In this document: positions 20,831 to 33,400 of the stretch, piece by piece
Layout of the letters: every line of letters starts with the position of its first letter
Numbering within the stretch: position 1 is the first letter of the stretch
Source of the DNA: Humulus lupulus
Taxonomy: Eukaryota; Streptophyta; Magnoliopsida; Rosales; Cannabaceae
Length of the DNA: 64,000 nucleotides
Reading direction: 5' to 3'
NCBI RefSeq assembly: GCF_963169125.1
Contig: NC_084795.1
Coordinates: 264,053,042-264,117,041 of the forward strand
Program-made: the position numbers and the translations under genes
The notes under the pieces: generated by a model
What the model was told of the DNA's origin: nothing
Seen by the model: the letters and a program-made list of their open reading frames with translations, nothing else
The model's database searches: none

Positions 20831-22429
20831 ATGATAAAACCTCCCGAATACTCTTTACAACTATTAGAAGGAATAGAATGAGACGTACAATTAAAAGAAA
20901 ATAAAAAAGAAATTTTAAGTGTTCCCACCAATGGAAGTATATATCAAAATAATAATAGACGTAGTATTTCATTTTCAGATTATGGAGAACAAAGTAACAA
21001 AGAATTAGAAGACGATGAAAAAGATAATATGGATAAAAATATAGATGAATTTAAAAATCAACTATTAATCATCAAAGAAAAATTCAAAAATAAAAATATT
21101 ACAGAAGAAAATAATACTGAAGTATCTGATATTTCATATCAAAAAGATTTTATGGAAAATAGTTCAGGAGAAAGTAGTATGACTAATGCAAATAGTAATT
21201 TATTTTTAAGACCCCATACTAGAACAATTGAACCATTAAGCGGAGGAAATTTCCCTAGACAACCTGTATATCCTTATAGTTACCAAGGAGAACCTAAGTA
21301 TAAAAGTAGAGGTCAGAGAGAACCATGAGATTTAAGTATAAATTGGAATAATAATAAACAATTAAATATAACAAATATTGACCCACAACTATGAAATTCA
21401 ATAATAATGAGTTGGAAGGCAGAAATAATAAGAGAATATATAAAAAATGAGCATAATCACACTGGAGAATAAATGTATGCTTATTTAGGAAAAACAGTAA
21501 AAGCACATTGGGAGAGGTATAAAGCTCAATACCCTAATGAAATAAAAGAATTAATTGATTTAGGAAATAATCCTTATAATTTTGTTAATAAAATACATCT
21601 TTTAATAACAGGAGAAGATCCTAATAGTGGAGTATTAAGTGTTCAACAAGATGCTATGAAAAAACTAGAACAAATATATATTAGGGATTGGAAATATATT
21701 AAAGTTTATATTAATGATTTTGTAAAATTAGGAAGTATTTCAGGAAATGCTATTAATAGTGAATTAGGAGATAAAATGCTAATAAAATTACCTGGAGCCT
21801 TAGGAACAGAAATAGTAAACTCATGGAATAATAACATGGCACACACTAGAAATACGGCCATGGATAGCTTAAGTATAAGAGGAAATTTTATCCTAAAACA
21901 TTTAGTAGATAAATGTACTTTTATCCAAATACAAAAACAATTAAAATGAGTCAATTTTAGTTTTTGTAGTAATATATTTACTCCACAACAATATGGAATA
22001 AAAGATAGAGAGTATAAACCAAGACATCATAAAAAATATAAAGGGAATAAAAAATACTACCAATTAAGATGAAGTAACGCTAAAAGACCTTTTCTTCAAA
22101 AAGGTAAACATGTAAGAAGATATAATGATAAAAGAGATTATCGAAATAAAATAACATGTTTTTCTTGTGAAGAAATAGGACACGTCTCAACTAGTTGCAG
22201 AAAGAAAAATAATAATTTTAGTAGAGAATCAATGCTAGTAGAACAATTTAATATGGATTTCCTTAATGTTGAAGACGATATGTCTGATACAGAAAGTATT
22301 TATAGTATAGAAGAAATAGACCTAGACCAAATTATAGAAGAACAAAATAATAGTTCAGATGAAGAAGAATACCCTGTTAATATAAATCCAGAATATGAAA
22401 TATTAAATGAATTTATGGATATTGGATAA
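20831..22429 (+). pseudogene. capsid region with CCHC zinc knuckle of the pararetrovirus
   Basis: A sequence of frames broken by single stops holds a linker with acidic coiled-coil character (21029-21328), then a capsid-protein-like domain (21473-21949, starting MYAYLGKTVKAHWERYKAQY), then a basic Lys/Arg/Tyr-rich stretch (22000-22140). A CCHC zinc knuckle follows at about 22155-22197 (CFSCEEIGHVSTSC). The end is acidic (22232-22429). This order of capsid core, basic arm, knuckle and acidic tail is that of caulimovirid coat proteins. In-frame stops, for example at 21326-21328 and 21947-21949, make it defective. Confidence 0.82.
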
Positions 22430-22473
22430 TGTATACATAACTGGGAAATAAATAAGGGAAGCTTAGGAAGAGC

Positions 22474-23505
22474 ATGTGTAATTGTAAATTCTACCCCGAC
22501 TATAATAAAAGAGCAAAATGTAGTAACTGTTTTGAAGAAATGTGCATTAAGTGTATTAATAATTTATATCAAACTAATATAGGAGAAATAGAAGAAGAGA
22601 TAATAAATTATCAACATATTAATAATACCATAAATACTCAAGAAGAACAAACTGAACTAATAGATGCTATACCTTTAGTTTGTAATTCTAGTAATCTATA
22701 CAGTCTAAAAAGAAAAGGATTATTCATCCATAAAGATATAAAAATAGAAATAATCTATTTTATTGACACATGATGGAGTTCCGTAGTAATGGATAATACA
22801 CTAATACCTAGAAAATATTGGAAAACATCTAGTACACAAAGAATAGCCCAACAAATGGATACAAATACTTTTGAATATAAATATTATCTTGACACTTGTA
22901 AATTTAGATTCTTTACAAATTGTAATGATTATAGCAACAAATATCAATCAGGCCAAGTATGGCTCCGAGACTTAAAAATGAACAATATAAATATTATTAT
23001 AGGATTAGATTTTCTATTAAAACAAAACGGAGGCATTAATATTACTAAAGACTATGTTAATATTTATAAAATGGCTAGTATTATACCCATTCAATCAGAG
23101 TTGCTGCGGAAGCGTGGTGGCTATCCTAGTAATTTAGAAAACACCCAATGTAACTGTAAAATATTAGGATCATGTAAAAATTTAATAGAAGAAAATGAAT
23201 TAGTAGATATAATAAAAGAAATAAAACTAGATAGAGAAGTAATAACAGGAAAATAATTATACAAATTAATATTTAGTAACGATATAGAACATTTAATATA
23301 TAAACTACAAAAACAAGGAAATATCGGAGACAATATGAAAAATTTAAAACAAAATGATAATCCAATATGTAAATTATTAATAAAAAATACAGATTATAAA
23401 ACAACTGGTCAAGCACTAAAATTTAATCCTATAGACATAGAAGATTTTAAAAATCATATTAACGAATTATTAAAAAATAAATTTATTAGACATTTCTTGT
23501 CATAA
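22474..23505 (+). pseudogene. Cys-rich segment, protease region and first part of reverse transcriptase of the pararetrovirus
   Basis: 22474-22773 opens with a Cys-rich motif (CSNCFEEMCIKC). A stop is followed by 22789-23256, the aspartic protease region, with IIGLDFLLKQNGG near its middle. After another stop the frame goes on to about 23505 with the lead-in to a reverse transcriptase (GQALKFNPIDIEDF), then ends abruptly in unrelated DNA. The polymerase core, with its catalytic aspartates, is absent. 22953-23376 is the twin of 16271-16694. Confidence 0.78.
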
Positions 23506-24234
23506 TTCATGACATGACAGATACAATAACATGACTCAAAACAAATCCTAAACATTAATCAATCAAAATGATAATTTTCATTAATCATTAACATACCATT
23601 CAAAATGACAAATTTCATTAATCAGATCACAAACAAGTAACTTGAAACCGTATTTCTTATCAAACACATTTGTACTTTGGAAAAAAAATAAAAGCAATTT
23701 TACATTATTATTATTTTTGAAAACATGCCACTTTTGTTAGGTCAGTGTTCTAACAATGTAATTTGTCAAAATGTAGGATAGAACAAACTGACCAAAAAAT
23801 TTATTAAGGAGAGTTATTAGCCGTAAAAAAAGGGGGTCGCCCACTAATAAGTAATAATCTCTAGGTAATGGGAGTATGATTTCAGCTAAAAATTATAATT
23901 AACAAAGCTAAAAACAGGTAGAAACGGAAAAATAGACAATAACTGCCTTAGAGCACTGACCACGACTTTTTCTACAAGTAAATCTAACAGAAGAAAAAAT
24001 ATTTATAAAGAAAAAGTTAAAAAAGAACAAAAATATATTTATCAAGAAAAAGTTAAAAAAGAAAATAAAGCAACCGTTGTATTCTAGAACAGAACCAAGT
24101 ATTTTCATTTCATGTATATTTTTTCTTTTTGATAATTATTTATTTAATTAAAATAATAAAAATCATCCTTACACTCTCTTTCTCTGACCAAAATTTCCCA
24201 GTGACCTCTTCTTGCTCTGGCTTTTCCGAAAGCC
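23506..24234. other. AT-rich spacer and PARC6 promoter region
   Basis: No gene. A short near-tandem repeat (AAAAAGTTAAAAAAGAA twice, 24011-24063) is present. The last 100 bases are CT-rich, as is common near plant transcription starts. No clear TATA box can be singled out. Confidence 0.45.
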
Positions 24235-24303
24235 ATGGCACCAAATTCTATTCCTTGCTTCTTCCATAAAATAAGATCTCTCAAGCTTTTCCGCAATGTC
24301 TGA
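24235..24303 (+). CDS. upstream ORF in the PARC6 leader
   Basis: ATG at 24235 in a strong context (GCCATGGCA) opens a 22-codon frame ending at TGA 24301-24303, 73 bp before the PARC6 start. If the transcript begins upstream of it, ribosomes should start here often and reduce PARC6 translation. The leader boundary is not known from sequence, so this is inference. Confidence 0.4.
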   Translation: MAPNSIPCFFHKIRSLKLFRNV

Positions 24304-24376
24304 GCAGCCTACTACTGCCTCTTATCTTTTCTCTTCTTCCTCCTTCTGAGCTCTCTTTACCCTTCCTCCTAATCCC

Positions 24377-27300
24377 ATGGCGTTGGCTCAAGCCCTACCT
24401 CGCATTCCCTCTACCTGTTGGCTTTGCCGAATCAACAAGACCAGGACCAAAACCAAGACCAGTAACACCTCCAACACTGCTGATTGTTTTTACTACTACA
24501 GTTCCAGCATTCATAAGGAAGATCAGAAGAAGGCCTCTTCCTCCTCCGGGATCGCCATTTCTAGGGTTTATGTGTGGAGGAAGGGTAATTGTGGTTCTCC
24601 TTCTGTTAATGGACGGTGGAGATTGAGCGCGGTTGATACCCGCATTGTTCAGAATGTTGCTGCTCCTCGTACCACGGTTGAGATCCCTGTTACTTGCTAC
24701 CAGGTCAATTTACCTCTAAACTCTTTCTTGAGTTTTTTTTTCCCTTTTTTGATGATTTATTTTGTAGCTGAGAGTTTTTTTAGTTTGTAATGTGGAGTAG
24801 AAGAAGATTATTTATGTAATTGGATTTTGTCAAATTGAATGCTCCCAAGTTGTTGTTATTTGCTTTTTCATGTTTCAGTAGCTTCTGCATCCTATTTCAG
24901 TCTTTTCAAAACTAGCATTGTCTGTGATACTGTTTTAAATATAATTTTATGAGCTTAAATCTCTGTATCATTGTAGATCATGTAATGTCAGTTATTTCTG
25001 TTTAGAATCTTTCTGACAAGGAACAATCTTGTAGCTTATTGGTGTTACTGATCAAGCTGAGAAAGATGAGATTGTTAAATCTGTCATGAATTTAAAAAAT
25101 GCGGAAATTGAAGAGGGTTATAGCATGGATGTTGTTTCTTGTCGTCAGGTAGGGACATGGGCTTTTAGTTTTCTTCTTCTTATATTTTAAAGAATAATCC
25201 TTTTGACCTTTTCTTTTCTTTATTATTGTAAGAGAAAACACTATACTCTTCTTTCTCGTGTTGCTTGCAGGATCTTTTAATGGATGTGAGAGATAAGCTT
25301 CTCTTTGAACCAGAATATGCTGGTGATACAAGGGAAAAGATCCCACCTAAATCATCTCTTCGGGTTCCATGGACTTGGTTACCTGGTGCTCTTTGCCTAC
25401 TTCAAGAGGTAGAGTGTCTGTTTTGTTTAATACGATGAGTTTCATTTCTCTTATATTGTTTGGTTTTTAATTTTTTTCAGTTAAAGGATGCTCAATGTGT
25501 AACAAACTTTGGTTTGACACTTTTTGACTGCCAATTCATTTGGATGACATATAATTTTCATCTATTACATTTTTTCAAGAGCTATGAGGTTTTATTTTTA
25601 TTTTCACAAAAGTAACTCTATAGAATCATTAGTAGTTTCTCTTCCAACCTGCAAGTAGCTTTTGGTTTTGGAGATTGATGCTTTTGATTTATTTATTTTG
25701 TTATCCATTTCCATTTCAGGTTGGGGAAGTAAAGCTTGTCCTAGATATTGGCCGTGTTGCTCTTCAGCATCCAGATGCCAAACCATTTATTCATGATTTA
25801 CTTCTTTCCATGGCACTAGCTGAGGTAAGACATTAGAGCAAAGAGGTTAGGATCTTGTACCTTCTTTTTCTAGCGGCCTTGTTATGCCTCTTTCTTATCA
25901 TAGGTGCTTTCTTGAAGTGTGCAAATGCAAAGATTGGTTTTGAGAAGAACAAAGTGTCCCAAGGATTTGAAGCTCTTGCTCGTGCTCAATCTCTTCTAAG
26001 GAGCAAAAAGTTTTTTGATGAACTGATGTTATTATCTCAGGTACGACCTTTGACTTTTTCTTTTCCCCCTTATGAATTGTTATAATTTTAAGAATATTAA
26101 TGATTCTTTCATGATATTATAGACACATGTGCATGCATTCTTGCTTAATAATAGAGCTTTGGTTCAAAGGGGTAGATTGATGCTGAAAGTGTTCAATAGT
26201 CAATATAGCAAGGATATTTTAATTAATTAAAAATGAAGAAATCATGAAAGAATATAGGATAATATTATATAGCTCACTGGCTGAAATTGATTATGCTTAT
26301 AAGCATAAATATCTGTTGCTGCACAGCACTCACTATATGTAGAAATTAGATCTATTTGATTTAGCTTTTCCACATTTTTTTGGCCATTGTTTTAGATAGA
26401 AGAATCTTTGGAGGAGCTAGCCCCTGCTTGCACGTTAGAGTTGTTGGGGATGCCTAACTCACCTGAGAATGCTGAACGGAGACAAGGAGCTATGAAGGCA
26501 TTGCGTGAATTGCTCAGACAAGGCCTTGATCTAGAGGCATCATGCCAAGTCCAGGATTGGTCATGCTTCTTTAGCCAAGCACTTAATAAACTAATGGCTG
26601 CAGAGATAGTTGATCTTCATGCATGGGATGATCTGGCAACTACTCGGAAGAATAAAAAATCACTTGAGTCACAAAATCAAAGAGTTGTCGTCGACTTTAA
26701 TTGTTTCTATGTGGTCTTAGTAGCTCATATTGCAGTTGGGTTTTCAAGCAAGCAAAGAGAGATGGTAATTTTTTTGTAGGCAGAGATACTGCGTACTGTA
26801 GCTCTGACATATTTCTAACTCTCACCTTTCCCTCTCTGTTTCTGTTTCTCTCATTTACTTTATTCGTTTACAGATTAGCAAGGCAAAAACCATTTGTGAA
26901 TGTTTGAAAGCATCAGAAGGTATTGATTTAAAATTGGAAGAAGCTTTTTGCTTATTCCTTCTTGGTCAGGTATATTTTTATTTTTCTACTTGATTAAAAT
27001 AAACATAATCCTTGTCTTGGGTTCTGCACCTATGAATTTAAGCCTCTTGTTGTCTTTGCATTTCCTCAAGAGTATACTTTGGTCATATCTTGGTTTCAGG
27101 GTACTAAGGATGAGGTAGTTGAAAAACTTAAGCAGCTTGTATTAAATTCGAATAGTAGTCCACACAAATCGATCTCAGGGAGGGATATCAAAGATGCTTC
27201 TGATGGAAATCAATTGTTGGTATGCTATAACGTGTATTAAAATTCTGATCTTATTTGTCTTGAAAATGTATACCTAACCTTAGTCTGAGCCTCACATTAT

Positions 27301-29711
27301 CGTTATCTTGAATGCCTTTAATATATCATGCTTCATTGCGCTTGAAACATTTCCCTCACATTATCATATATGTAGTAATTCGCTCTGATCAGCACTTTCT
27401 ACTTTGCTAGAGTGTGTGTTTTGGCTAGTGGCTATGATCCTCTTGATAGAATTTCACTTGGCATGTAATGTGGATGCTAAGACTTTGTGCAATAAATATA
27501 AAACTTTGATGGACTTGCATATAGTGATATTTATGTATACTGTCTTAAGAAACAGATCCTATTCTAAACCATAAGTCAACGTGTCTTATCTTTTCCTTTT
27601 TTTAAAGAAAAAAATTATTCTATGCAAAATAAAGCAATTTTGTAGCCATTGTACTGTACATCGTTATATTTTTTTGTTTAATTTCTTTTCTTCTAAAATG
27701 ACCGACTGCGTGCTCAATCTCACCAGGAAACATGGTTGAAAGATACTGTGCTTCATGTGTTTCCGGATACACGAGATTGTTCTCCAACTTTGGTGAGATT
27801 CGTATTTGATCAGTTTGTATTCAGTATTTCGAACTGGAATGTTGTTATACTTATATTTTAAGTTTATGCAGGTAAACTATTTTAATGGTGAAAGGAGAAC
27901 TCTTGGGAGCAAGAGAAATATTGGTGGTCTCCGAACCAATTCTTCTGTTGGTCACAGACCAATGCAAAATACACTTCTGTCAGAGCGTAAAAATTTTGAG
28001 GATTCTATTTCTCGTGTAAACTCTTCTCAACATTTAGGTACTGCTGTGAAGCAGTTGACTCCAATTGATCTGCAAAGCTCATTAATATCGGATAAAAGTA
28101 ACATTGGAAGCAGTGGTAATGCATCATCTGTGCAATTGAAAAGGAATTTAAGCATGCATCATAGTAAAGTTTGGGACAGTTGGTTTTCTCAGGCATACTT
28201 GGTCAGAAGGTTTACTTCTGTTGCAGTTCTGGGGTGCATCTTCTTTGCTACCTTAAAGTTAACAAGCATGAATGTAAATGAGATGAGAAATACTTCTAAA
28301 TATGTCCCAAGTAAATCAAATTCGAATGGAAGTTCCCATATTTGGAAAGCAGATTCTTCTATAGATAACAATGTAGTGCCTGCATATATCAAGGGGGATG
28401 GATTTCCTGGGAGACTTAAGCACTTTTTGGCTACAGTTGCTACTCTATTAAAAAAGAACTCAGATTCTGGAAATTCCCATACTTCATTGCCTGCTACCAG
28501 TCTATCTTCTTCTATGCGAACAATGTCTCGGAGTCGCATGCCTATGGAAGAAGCTGAAGAACTTGTCAAGCAATGGCAAGCAATTAAGGCTGAAGCTTTG
28601 GGTCCTAGCCATCAAGTTCATAGCCTATCTGAAATTCTCGACGAATCGATGCTCGTTCAGGTAAGTTTATCATGGGTGTCCTAATAATCTTGTGCAGTTG
28701 TGTCTTTTACTTGTATAAAGTCCTATAACTGTTTGACCTGTGAATTTATTTATTTGTAATATTATTTCAATTAATCTGCTATTTTTTTTTATTTAAATGT
28801 TGGTGTAGCTACAAAATCAAATAAGTCTAATGCATTTTATCTAGGGCTACTGTAGTTTGATATTATGGACAATTCTATCACGGTGGTGGTGTGGAATTTT
28901 GAAATGAGTGTAATCTGGGGCTCGTACCAGCTTTTAAATCATGGTTCTAACATTATCTAATTGGCGAATGGGAGAGAAGAAATTATATTTGGTTAGATTA
29001 AAATACTAGTAGTTACAAGAAAGTGACATTATCTTAACTTTAGATGGTTTGAACAAAAATCTGACTCACCTTGTCAAAGTTATATACAAAATTTAAACTT
29101 AATGGAAACTTTTTTATATTATGCATCCTGAGAAGAAGACATAATTTGCAGTTTCTTGATCTCAATTATTTAAAAATACTTCTTTAGGCACAAGTCTATT
29201 TCTTTGGCTCTTTGCTAATAAATGTTCATAATTATGGGATTTTTTTTCCTTTTAGTGGCATGCATTGGCTGATGCTGCACAAGCCAAGTCTTGTTATTGG
29301 AAATTCGTCTTGCTACAATTATCTGTCCTCCGAGCTGAAATTTTGTCTGATGGGATTGAAGAGGTGGCAGAAATTGAAGCACTTCTGGAGGAAGCTGCTG
29401 AACTTGTTAATGAATCTGAGCTAAAGAACCCAAGTTATTATAGGTAAGTGTCTCGCTGTGTAGTTGTTAGCACATCTAATTGGAATAATAGGATAGTTTG
29501 GTACTAAATATTTTCATATTCTTTTCTTAGGAATCTTCTGAGTATTCTTTTTGGTGATATTTGAAGTTGAGTTTATACTTTATTCTTCTGTTGATTGATA
29601 CTTTTCCTTCTCTTTTGGATTTATTCCAGCAATTACAAAATTCGGTATGTTCTGCGAAGGCAAGATGATGATTCTTGGAAATTCTGTGAAGGTGATATAC
29701 AAAAATCATAA
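24377..29711 (+). CDS. PARC6: PARC6/CDP1, chloroplast division protein (paralog of ARC6)
   Basis: Twelve exons with consistent GT-AG junctions: 24377-24703, 25035-25148, 25271-25408, 25720-25824, 25918-26040, 26396-26764, 26874-26969, 27100-27219, 27727-27792, 27872-28660, 29256-29443, 29630-29711. Together they encode 838 residues without a stop; Arabidopsis PARC6 is of similar size. Residues 1 to about 80 are a Ser/Arg-rich transit peptide. The stromal part includes EKDEIVKSVMNLKNAEIEEG and the repeat-rich ACTLELLGMPNSPENAERR. One membrane span lies near residues 599-618 (VAVLGCIFFATLKL). The ARC6-type C-terminal domain follows (RMPMEEAEELVKQWQAIKAE onward), facing the intermembrane space. 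In Arabidopsis PARC6 sits in the inner envelope, regulates FtsZ assembly through ARC3, and positions PDV1 at the division site. No lesion is seen. A short upstream ORF precedes it, and a scrambled copy lies at 13523-14719. Confidence 0.93.
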
Positions 29712-32556
29712 AATTTCCAATCTAGTTATGGAAGCCATCTTAGTGACTAATGCTTTACTAACACTCTTCTCCCACTATAATTTTTCATGCGGGAGGAAAC
29801 CTACCCAATTTCTTCTGTTTTAGTAAAAGGAATCTAGAAAAATGGAGTAAAAAAAAAGGAAAAGGGTGGTTATGACTTTAGTCTTTCCCTAGCTGTACAT
29901 AATAAGCATTTGAACAGCTTTTAGAAGCTTAGAAGTGATTTTGAGAAACAAGTTTGCTCTCATAAGTTGCAAGCTCTACAAATTCTCAAATTTGATTTGT
30001 TGTACTCATTGAGCTTTGATGGAGGAACTAGGAAGAATAGAAACAGACGAGACAGAAGCTAGTGGGGAAAATGAAAGGGAAAAGGAAGAAGTCAAATATG
30101 GAGAGCTGATAGTTTATTTTGAATTTTTTTGATATGTTTTTAGTTCTGTAAGCTTAGTTTTGTCATTTCTCACTTAAATGAAAGAGAAACAAGATAGGGA
30201 ACCGGGGATGTGCCCCAACCTCCAAATAAAAGAACAGAAAATGTAACGTGATGTGTATTTTGTGTCTACTGGATTATTGTATAGTTCACCTCCAGAAGAA
30301 CTAATTAGGTTCTTGTAGGTTCTGATTTCCTATTTGTTTGTTGAGGACATCCTTGGACATATATTTGAAATTCATTGATTTTTTTTAAGCATAACAGAAT
30401 ACTGCACTTTAGAATTGGAAAATAATTTAATTTTAAGGAACATACATCTTGCTTCCCTCGATTCTAGCTCAAATACTAGATGTTGTATTCAAAATAAGCA
30501 CAGAAGGGGTAAAGTTCAATGGATTGAAGTTGCCAATTGAATTTTGCAAGCACAACTTCAGAGTAGTATCACTCCGTTTAGAATGATTGTTTTAGCAAGT
30601 GCGCATGTCTGCTTGCAAACATCGACCCAATAGCAAGTGGCATGCTCTCGAGCGAGAGCTAAGTGCTCTTTCAACAAGAGTTCTTGCCTTGAAAGGATAG
30701 CTGAGAATTTAAATCGTAGAAGTCAACACCAAGAGAATATGGAAAATATTTTTACATATTTATTATTTGTTATTGCTTTCTAATTTTGTTTATGTCTATT
30801 TAATATTTGTATTGTAACAAAAGAGAAAGTATACCTATTGTTTTGAGAAGTATTATAGTTGGCTTTACTACAAGTACAGGATTGACAAATCATAATGTAG
30901 GGCGCATTTTGGCACACTGATACGCTGCCAAAATAGTGTCCAACTCTAGAGAAATGAAGAAAACTCAATGTGTAAAACCTTTCTAATTCTTTCAAGTTCT
31001 CCACCATTAAAATATACTTGTAGACATATGCTTTGTTAATAGTCGAATCACATAACATAATAACCTCTATTGTCTTCTTTGTTTCGCATTTATTTTCCAT
31101 AAACCATTTCGTTTTAATTCATGATTATCGTTGGCTAAAATTTTAGTCAACATTTTGTTACTATCACTGACAGAATTTTCTTTGCAATCCAAAACACTTA
31201 TCCAACCATACTTTGCAAATATGCCACCTAAGAAATTTACACGTCAAAACGCTTAGCAAGATTTACCCATAGTAAATACAAATGCAACTAGGACATTGTC
31301 ACATGCAGACAAGCAACCCATGGCTCCGGGCGACTCTTGGCCCTCAAAGTCACGATCAAGAGATGGCCCAAATGCTTGGGGGGCTAGAATTCAATAGATA
31401 TGAGATGAGATGGCCCAAATGCATAAAGAGTTCAGACGGATGAAGGCATTATAAGAAAGCACCGTAGTGACTCTAAAAGAAGGCTTGCAAAATGTGCAGA
31501 GGGAGCCCACCGTGTCTCTGGTCCAACCTTAGAACAGGTCGCAAGGTCATCCCTCCAATCCCTCAGTTGGAAACTCTATCTGTGAACCAAGACACCATGT
31601 CAGGGCTTTGCAGGAGAAACCACAATCCCAAATACAACCACGAGCTCATGAGGAAATGGGAGTGTAAGAGACGATGACACAAGAAGCAATGACCGTACCT
31701 TGAGCGAATTTGTGAATAGAAATGTCTTTGCCTCTAGGCTCTCAATTTCAAGGAAACGATAGAACTTGAAAGTTGATTAACTACTCTTACTGTTTTACCC
31801 ACTTTAATGAAAACATAAAAATTAAATTTAGCTTAAGTAAATGTAGAAAAATAAAAATGATACATTCATTTTTACATAGTTCAGCCACGATTTCTTACAA
31901 CCTATTTCATGGGCCTTGTCCAGAGGTAAAACAAATCCACTAAAAATACTTTGAGTTATTACAAGTACAATGAAGCAAACACAATTCAAAACTCTCTTTC
32001 AAATTGCTTCACAACACAAGCAATCAACTCCCTATTTTTGTGAAAGTCTTTAAGCAACCAAACTCCCGCTGGTATTGTGCTTTGTTGGACTCCCTCCAGC
32101 TCCTGGACTCCCTCCAGCTCCTGGACTCCCTCCAGCTTCTGCTTAAGCTCTCCTTGAGACTTAGCTTAAACTCCCTTCAAGCTTCAAACCAAAATATAGG
32201 AAATGAATGGTGAAGAATCACTAAAATGCCATGGGCCAATGAAATGAAGCAATGAATGCTTCAGACATTTCCAGAGAATGTTTCTTGATGAAAACACTTT
32301 TTAGTGTAGGGTAAACACGGACAAAGGGAATATATATATATATATTTATATACTAGGGCACAAATATAGAAAGACAACTCATCAAGACATGTGCTAAATT
32401 AAAATAACGTGTTTCCGATATCTCATCATTCAAAAATATGTCTTCACATAATATTCAAAATACGAAAAACATAAGATTAATAAAATGAGCTTCCAGTATG
32501 TTAACATGCAAATGCATGTCTAAACATGGTGTTCAATGCATGACAAAACATATGCA
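29712..32556. other. intergenic region downstream of PARC6
   Basis: No convincing gene on either strand. 29712 to about 30100 should contain the PARC6 3' untranslated region. The stretch 31490-31680 is GC-richer and may be a decayed repeat. A phrase near 31875 (TTTTTACATAGTTCAGCCAC) resembles one common in plant LTRs and seen again at 43553, so 31800-32340 may be an old LTR piece. A TA microsatellite lies at about 32331-32344. Confidence 0.4.
32086..32140 (+). repeat. three tandem 18-bp units
   Basis: GGACTCCCTCCAGCTCCT is repeated three times, the last slightly changed. The unit length is a multiple of three, so a frame through it reads LLDSLQ repeats, but no gene surrounds it. Confidence 0.85.
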
Positions 32557-32564
32557 TTTACAAA

Positions 32565-33400
32565 GGGAAATTTGATAAATCATACTTACATTAGCTTAAT
32601 AATTCAAATTTGAACCAAAGTTAACCACCATATGATACAAATGCTCATCTTTCATTTAATACCAAAAATACCCCTCTCATAACACCTTTCCTCTCTATTC
32701 TCCCTCTTCCTCTCTACCTCTCTTCACCATACATTCTCTCTCACTCTCTCTTCACCATACGTATTACACATAAGATTTTCATACTAAAATCTTGCAAGAA
32801 AGATACACATTCGGACATTGTGGATTGTTTGAGGAGAAACACCAAGCTTTGTGTTATTTTTGCTCATAGTGAAGATATTAAATGGGTAAGTGATTTTCTT
32901 TGATTCTTGTTGTTGCTGGTTGTTTTAATGATTTAGAATGCTGTTTAAATGTTGGATCTGTAGTTTGTTGGTATTTTTTGCTGTTTTTTGGGTGAAAATC
33001 GTGTTCTGTGAAAATCTGCGTTTTTTTTTTTGTTCCCTGAGTTTTTTTCTAAATGCCCGATAGTGTCCGATAGAGGCCTGATTCGGGCACGATAGTTGTT
33101 GAGTTTCAAGGTTAGGGATGAAGGTCCGATGGAAACCCGATGGTTGCCCGATAGTTTTGGTTACCCAATGGTTGCCCGATTATTATTTTGAATCTATACG
33201 CCCTTTAAGTACGATAATGGATCAATAATAGTCCGATATATGCCTGTTTTTTGTTTTTAAGCTACTGCGGACCTAATAGTACGATGGTACACGATGGTAC
33301 TCGATACTTGCTCGATAATAGTTGTTTTAAGTGATCAAAAACATAAATAAAACTTTGCCCTATACCGCTCGATATGGCCCGATATTGGTACGATGCTAAA
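32565..33400 (+). repeat. left terminal inverted repeat of the MULE
   Basis: Matches the reverse complement of the right end, from the terminal GGGAAATTT through the CT-rich leader, the ATGGGTAAGT exon-intron border (32882-32891) and the subterminal GATAG-rich part. It diverges after about 33350. It contains about 150 bp near 32700-32880 with little counterpart on the right. Confidence 0.85.
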
